This document shows positions 60,037-64,000 of a stretch of 64,000 nucleotides of DNA, one piece after another. Position numbers and translations under genes: made by a program. The notes under the pieces are model-generated. The model saw nothing but the letters and a program-made list of their open reading frames with translations. It did not search any database and was not told where the DNA came from. Source of the DNA: Geoglobus sp. UBA235 (GTDB lineage Archaea > Halobacteriota > Archaeoglobi > Archaeoglobales > Archaeoglobaceae). The stretch lies in contig DACG01000019.1 in the NCBI GenBank assembly GCA_002494725.1, positions 1-64,000 on the forward strand, written 5' to 3'. The first letter of the stretch is position 1. Each line of letters starts with the position of its first letter.

Positions 60037-61070
60037 TCAGTTCAATACTGCTCTGGTTCGGGATATACTCAATTTTATCTCTCAGTCTGAACGTTGAATA
60101 CGGCTATGGAGGGATTCCCAACTTTGGAAAGGCCCTCGCAGTTCTTGTAGGAGCCTTTACCGCAGGGGCTGTTGTGAACAGGATCCTCATTGCCATGTAC
60201 TCGATTGAGGGGACAACAATAACCCAGAGAAGTGGATTCATGAAAAGCACGGTAGACAGTATAATAGCCAGCAATCCTGCATACGGTATAGGTCTTCTGG
60301 TATTCACACTCCTTCTTGCAGGATTGATTGGAGCTGTCATAGGTGCCCTTTACATTCTTCCAAGTGCAAAGCTCGAAAGCGATTATCTGGCAATCACACT
60401 CCTTGCGATTGCAGAGATAATGTTCATGATATCATATTACAACACAGATCTCATAGGAGGATACTACGGAGCTCCTGTTCCGGATGTTCTCGCATTCATC
60501 CCTGGAGAGCTTAGGGAATGGGCATTTGTCGCTTTAATTCTGTTTTTTACATTGCTGACGTATTTATTTCTTGAGAGAACTCTCAACTCTCCATATGGAA
60601 GACTTTTGAGGGCAATGAGAGAGGATGCGGTGGCTTTGCAGTTCTCGGGGAAGGACATAATGTGGGTCAGAATAAAAACTCTTGCCTTCAGCTCCGCAAT
60701 AGCCTCAATGACAGGAGTTCTCTATTCCTTTTATGCAGGAAACGTGGTCGGTATTGTGAATCTTTTTGCAAGGGTTAACTGGACATTCTTTCCATTTCTG
60801 ATGGTTCTTCTCGGAGGGATGTCAAACAATAGAGGAGTGCTGGCAGGAGTTTTCTCATTTGTTGTGATCTGGAGGCTCCTTGATGGATACAAGCATGAGA
60901 TCGCTGATCTTCTCAATCTCCCCTTTGACGTCAACTGGCTTCAGTACATAATATTCGGGGCTCTGATGATAGCAATACTGTACTATAAACCGGAAGGGCT
61001 TGTAAAAGAAAAGCCAATAGAAACAGAGCCAATAAAGGAGCTGAAATCTAAACACTCAGAGAAAGCCTGA
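60018..61070 (+). CDS. livM: Branched-chain amino-acid ABC permease LivM
   Basis: This protein of about 350 aa is the second permease, with the LivM features LSLNVEYGYGGIPNFGKA, SDYLAITLLAIAEIM and the coupling loop SPYGRLLRAMREDAVALQFSGKD (split). ATG 60018 has GGAGGAGAT 4 nt upstream; a start 15 nt earlier is less likely. Its end overlaps the convergent GNAT gene by 23 nt. Confidence 0.9.
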   Translation: MAFEALISSILLWFGIYSILSLSLNVEYGYGGIPNFGKALAVLVGAFTAGAVVNRILIAMYSIEGTTITQRSGFMKSTVDSIIASNPAYGIGLLVFTLLLAGLIGAVIGALYILPSAKLESDYLAITLLAIAEIMFMISYYNTDLIGGYYGAPVPDVLAFIPGELREWAFVALILFFTLLTYLFLERTLNSPYGRLLRAMREDAVALQFSGKDIMWVRIKTLAFSSAIASMTGVLYSFYAGNVVGIVNLFARVNWTFFPFLMVLLGGMSNNRGVLAGVFSFVVIWRLLDGYKHEIADLLNLPFDVNWLQYIIFGALMIAILYYKPEGLVKEKPIETEPIKELKSKHSEKA

Positions 61071-61479
61071 ATGCATGCTTTGATATACCATAATAATGCT
61101 TTATTGTCTCTTCGATCTCGAATCCATTGCTGAAATAAAAGTCAAGTGCCGAGCTGCTAACAGAAACATCAGCGTATATCTTTCTGAATCCGAGCTTTAT
61201 TGCTTCAGCTGCAATCTTTTCAATAAGAGCCTTTCCAGCACCTTTCGTCCTGTGTTCTTCTCTCACAATCAGGCTTCCTATGTGAAAGCTCTCCTCATCC
61301 CAGTATATCACAGCAAATCCAGCAATTTCGTTATCGATTTCACAGACAAGAACCTTCTTTCTGTAGGCTGTTGTTGAGAGATCGGCAAAAACGCTGTAAC
61401 CAAAGTGCTCGTACTCCAGGAGGATGATCTCCTCCACCTCATCGTCTCTCATCTCTCTAACAAACAATTCTGAGAGCAC
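61048..61479 (-). CDS. GNAT-family N-acetyltransferase
   Basis: This 143-aa acetyltransferase has the acetyl-CoA loop VREEHRTKGAGKALIEKI and the SALDFYFSNGFEIEETIKHYY region (residues 108-128). It resembles RimI-type enzymes but diverges from the RimI-like gene at 38029, and the substrate is unknown. It converges on livM with a 23-nt overlap. Confidence 0.83.
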   Translation of the reverse strand: MLSELFVREMRDDEVEEIILLEYEHFGYSVFADLSTTAYRKKVLVCEIDNEIAGFAVIYWDEESFHIGSLIVREEHRTKGAGKALIEKIAAEAIKLGFRKIYADVSVSSSALDFYFSNGFEIEETIKHYYGISKHAFRLSLSV

Positions 61480-61521
61480 ATCAAAGTGTGAATCGGGGTA
61501 TTTAAATAGTTTTTTGTGTTT

Positions 61522-62448
61522 TCAATAATTTGTGTAAAAGCACTCTCCTGAAATGACCTTCACAATCCCGCCATCACTTTCTATCAGAAGCCCCCCATCC
61601 CTGTCAATGTCAACAGCCCTGCCAGAAAACTTCTGATTTCCAGCAGATATCTCAACCTCCTTTCCGATCGTATCTGTTCTTTTTTTCCACTCTTCAAGGA
61701 TCTCATTCCATCCTTCTGGAAACATTCTCAGATATGTACCGAGATTTCTGCAAAGCTCCTCAAAAACATCTGTGATCTGCATATCCGGATCAATTTCTGC
61801 AAGGCTCAGAGCACTGTCCTTCAGGTACCCGGGAATCCTGTTTTTCACATTTATTCCTATCCCCATTATTATCCTGGAAGATAGCTCCTCTCCGACAAAC
61901 TCACTGAGAATTCCGGACACTTTTTTGCCGTTTATCAGAACATCATTGGGCCACTTTATTCTTGCAGAATATCCTTCAAGAGTCCTGCACACTGCAAGGC
62001 CTCCGATGAGGGTTATCTTTGGTATCTCAGTCACCGGAATGTTCAGATTGAGTGAAATGGAAAAATAGATCCCACCCTTATCGCTGTCCCACCTCCTTCC
62101 AACTCTCCCCCTTCCTTCTGTCTGCCTCTCTGCAAAAACAGCACATCTCTCGTTCTCCTTTGCAAACCTGTTGGTGGAGTCTATCTCACTGAAGTAATAA
62201 AACTCATCAATTCCCGGAATCTGCCTTGCGGAGATCGCCATGTCAAGGGGTGATGGATCTGGTTTTTTCGATATTCTGTACCCCTTTTTTCCCCTTTCAA
62301 TCCCGTATCCAAGTTCTTCAAGTTTTTTTGAGAATTTCCACACTGAGACCCTGCTTATGCCATACTTCTCAGTCACATCTTCAACTCTGACCCCTCTGAG
62401 AAATTCCCTGTAGATCTCAAGTCTCCTGTCGTTCAGGGATATCCTCAT
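61522..62448 (-). CDS. birA: Biotin-protein ligase BirA
   Basis: This 308-aa protein has an N-terminal HTH (VEDVTEKYGISRVSVWKFSKKLEELGYG, split) and the biotin ligase core. The core has EIDSTNRFAKEN, AERQTEGRGRVGRRW, IKWPNDVLINGKKVSGILSE (residues 170-189) and MGIGINVKNR. The C-terminal SH3-like domain is present. It attaches biotin to carboxylase carriers and, with its HTH, may also repress biotin genes. It diverges from the HD gene. Confidence 0.93.
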   Translation of the reverse strand: MRISLNDRRLEIYREFLRGVRVEDVTEKYGISRVSVWKFSKKLEELGYGIERGKKGYRISKKPDPSPLDMAISARQIPGIDEFYYFSEIDSTNRFAKENERCAVFAERQTEGRGRVGRRWDSDKGGIYFSISLNLNIPVTEIPKITLIGGLAVCRTLEGYSARIKWPNDVLINGKKVSGILSEFVGEELSSRIIMGIGINVKNRIPGYLKDSALSLAEIDPDMQITDVFEELCRNLGTYLRMFPEGWNEILEEWKKRTDTIGKEVEISAGNQKFSGRAVDIDRDGGLLIESDGGIVKVISGECFYTNY

Positions 62449-62500
62449 ACTCTCAGATATGCTCGAAGTTTTTATTTAAGGGTTCGGGAAAGGAAGTTTC

Positions 62501-63025
62501 ATGGAGCTTGAGGACTTTCTTTTTGAGATCGCATCCCTGAAAAATGTTCCCAGATCAGGGTGGTTCAAGGTTGGAATAGATAATCCTGAGAGCGTTGCTG
62601 AACATTCGTTTCTGTCTGCAGTAATTGCCTTCTTTCTGGGGCTGAAAGAATATGGGAGTGTGGATGAGGCATGCAGATGTAGCGTCTCTGCTTTGTTCCA
62701 TGATGTTCATGAGTCAAGGACGCTTGATCTGCATCACATAGCTAGAAAATACGTTAGGGTTGATGAGGAAAAAACTTTGGAAGATCAGATTGATTTTGAA
62801 GAGGGAAAGGATTTGAAGAGAGTGATTTCAGAATATTCAGACATAGTCCACGACGCTGACAGGATCGAACTCTTCATTCAGAGCAGAATCTATGGGTTGA
62901 GGATTGAGGATGCAAAGGTTTATGGGGACAATGTGAAAATGAAAACAAGAGCTGGAGCTGAGCTGCTTGAAAAACTGAAAAACGCTGACCCAAGGTGGTG
63001 GTTGAGGTTTGAGGTTCATCGCTGA
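62501..63025 (+). CDS. HD-domain phosphohydrolase (YfbR-like)
   Basis: This 174-aa HD protein has an early VPRSGWFKVG, the His in VAEHSFLSA, the HD pair LFHDVHESRTLDLHH and the final Asp in IVHDADRIELF. This is the pattern of 5'-deoxynucleotidases (YfbR) and related HD phosphohydrolases. An AT-rich TTTTTATTTAAGG about 24 nt upstream may be its TATA. The Mut7-C gene overlaps its end by 17 nt. Confidence 0.87.
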   Translation: MELEDFLFEIASLKNVPRSGWFKVGIDNPESVAEHSFLSAVIAFFLGLKEYGSVDEACRCSVSALFHDVHESRTLDLHHIARKYVRVDEEKTLEDQIDFEEGKDLKRVISEYSDIVHDADRIELFIQSRIYGLRIEDAKVYGDNVKMKTRAGAELLEKLKNADPRWWLRFEVHR

Positions 63026-63476
63026 CAGGATGCTTGGAAAACTTGCAACATGGCTCAGAATCTTTGGATATGACACGCTTTATGTTGGAGACTTTGAAAC
63101 ATCTGATGAAGATCTGTTTTTGCTTGAAAATTTCACCGACAGAATACTCCTTACAAGAGACAAGGAACTCTATGACAGAGCAGTTAGGAGAAACAGAAAG
63201 GCAGTTCTCATCAGAAATGACAGCGTCATTGACCAGATCTCGGAGATGAAAGATATCGGGATTGATACAGAAATAAGGATGGACAGGTGCAGTGTTTGCA
63301 ACGCAATCCTTAGAAAACCAACAGATCGTGAAGCAAAGGAGGTTATGGAAAAAGAAGGAATTGAAGAGAACCTGAGAGAGAGATATGAGCTCTGGTACTG
63401 TGAGAAATGCAAAAAGCTGTACTGGCTTGGAAGCCATTACAGAAACATGGTAAAGTTTCTGGAGAATCTGAAATGA
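63009..63476 (+). CDS. Mut7-C RNAse-domain protein
   Basis: This 155-aa protein starts at TTG 63009 with the family N-terminus RFIADRMLGKLATWLRIFGYDT (split) and ILLTRDKELYDRAV, a PIN-like acidic core. A zinc ribbon follows with CSVCN and CEKCKKLYWLGSHY. Family members are predicted RNases of the Mut7-C group. The gene overlaps the HD gene by 17 nt and the DUF531 start as ATGA. Confidence 0.86.
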   Translation: MRFIADRMLGKLATWLRIFGYDTLYVGDFETSDEDLFLLENFTDRILLTRDKELYDRAVRRNRKAVLIRNDSVIDQISEMKDIGIDTEIRMDRCSVCNAILRKPTDREAKEVMEKEGIEENLRERYELWYCEKCKKLYWLGSHYRNMVKFLENLK

Positions 63477-63985
63477 TGGTAATATGCTTGGTAAATACAT
63501 ATGACAAGCTGAAGCTTCATGAGATCCATCTGAGAACGATAGCAAGAGCCGCACCGCTCTGCTATGCATACAACTTCCACCTTGCTCTTTACGATTTCAG
63601 CTTCTGGAAGAGCCCTGATGAGCTTGTTAGGGATGTGGTGGAATACACAACAATTGGGGAGGGGGGAAAATATCTTGAAAGGCTTTATGATGATGGAAAG
63701 CTCCACTTGGTAGACTCGATTCCATCTCATTTTGGGGATATCGTTGCCACAACATCAAAACCTGAGAAAAAGGGTCTTTCAATCAGTGATCTCAGAAATT
63801 TGAGGTCTGCATGTTTCCTGATAGGTCTCGGAAGAAAGGGACTTCCAAAAGATTTAATAAAGCGAGCAAGGTACACGTTGGATGTAACATTCAGGAATGT
63901 GAGCCTTGAAACGTGCAGTGCCATAGGAGCAATTGCAGCCTTGATGTGGGTGGTGAGGTATGGAGGACATCAGAGTTTGCCCTGA
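63473..63985 (+). CDS. DUF531 family protein
   Basis: This protein of about 170 aa belongs to an archaeal family (DUF531) with no known reaction. Visible features are NTYDKLKLHEIHLRTIARAAPLCYAYNFHLALYDFSFW (split) and ACFLIGLGRKGLPKDL, which looks like the GLG loop of SPOUT-type folds; that link is inference. ATG 63473 overlaps the Mut7-C stop as ATGA. Confidence 0.8.
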   Translation: MMVICLVNTYDKLKLHEIHLRTIARAAPLCYAYNFHLALYDFSFWKSPDELVRDVVEYTTIGEGGKYLERLYDDGKLHLVDSIPSHFGDIVATTSKPEKKGLSISDLRNLRSACFLIGLGRKGLPKDLIKRARYTLDVTFRNVSLETCSAIGAIAALMWVVRYGGHQSLP

Positions 63986-64000
63986 ACACGGGTTTTACAG
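63960..64000 (+). CDS. Start of a Zn-ribbon protein, cut by the window end
   Basis: From ATG 63960 the plus strand reads MEDIRVCPEHGFYR, inside the end of the DUF531 frame but in another frame. CPEHGFY is the kind of start seen in archaeal proteins with an N-terminal zinc ribbon, such as the archaeal RNA 2'-phosphotransferase family. The reading frame runs off the window, so product and length cannot be known. Confidence 0.4.
   Translation, partial: MEDIRVCPEHGFY

Overview
The window is a gene-dense piece of a hyperthermophilic euryarchaeal chromosome, most likely from the order Archaeoglobales. The reasons are the euryarchaeal eL18-uL13-uS9-RpoN-RpoK-enolase-uS2 operon, an HMf-type histone, Orc1/Cdc6, diphthamide and KEOPS genes, the methanofuran genes mfnE/mfnF in a genome that also carries a fatty-acid beta-oxidation set with ETF, and a strong preference for AGA/AGG arginine codons with few CpG. 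The genus cannot be fixed from the sequence alone.

Layout: 1-690 holds a frameshifted integrase remnant. 752-8149 (minus) is a tightly coupled DNA-end-processing operon: mre11, rad50, nurA, an unknown 161-aa gene, herA and a TlyA-like methyltransferase. 8230-11836 (minus) is the ribosomal protein/RNA polymerase/enolase operon, with a tRNA-Pro(CGG) between rpoN and rpoK. 11942-21401 (minus) is a complete type III-B CRISPR effector operon in the order cmr1, cas10, cmr3, CARF-HEPN effector, MNT nucleotidyltransferase, HEPN toxin, cmr4, cmr5, cmr6. No repeat array, cas1, cas2 or cas6 is in the window. 21538-30565 holds a PfkB kinase, Orc1/Cdc6, Sir2, the KEOPS subunit Cgi121, a KaiC-like protein without a P-loop lysine, HisI, a PIN-ATPase-KH protein, a presenilin-like protease, a Nog1-type GTPase and an HTH-CBS regulator. 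30562-39657 contains translation, RNA-modification and cofactor genes (TrmJ-like, aEF-1beta, MfnE, MfnF, DphB), metallo-beta-lactamase-fold enzymes, an AAA ATPase and small conserved archaeal proteins. 39828-41016 is a tandem pair of helical paralogs of unknown role, followed by a histone gene. 41450-48754 is HIT, acyl-CoA dehydrogenase, thiolase, DUF35, a hydroxyacyl-CoA dehydrogenase/enoyl hydratase fusion and EtfBA. 49062-55170 includes a desulforedoxin-like mini-protein, a MinD-type ATPase, a beta-CASP nuclease, a B12-dependent ribonucleotide reductase and a thioredoxin. 56195-61070 is a branched-chain amino-acid ABC transporter split into two divergent transcripts. 61048-64000 holds a GNAT, BirA, an HD phosphohydrolase, a Mut7-C protein, a DUF531 protein and the start of a Zn-ribbon gene.

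The most interesting locus is the Cmr operon. A cyclic-oligoadenylate-type sensor/RNase and a complete MNT/HEPN toxin-antitoxin pair are translationally coupled in its middle, between cmr3 and cmr4. Other notable signals are shared or mirrored TATA boxes between divergent leaderless genes (25739, 38508 and 59091), dyads at the start sites of cmr1, cdc6, the acyl-CoA dehydrogenase and nrdJ, a Rad50 zinc hook with CX6C spacing, an rpoN stop codon inside the tRNA gene, and 3' overlaps in seven of ten convergent gene pairs. Positions, motifs and CpG counts were read by hand. Functions are family assignments from recognised motifs, not database results.
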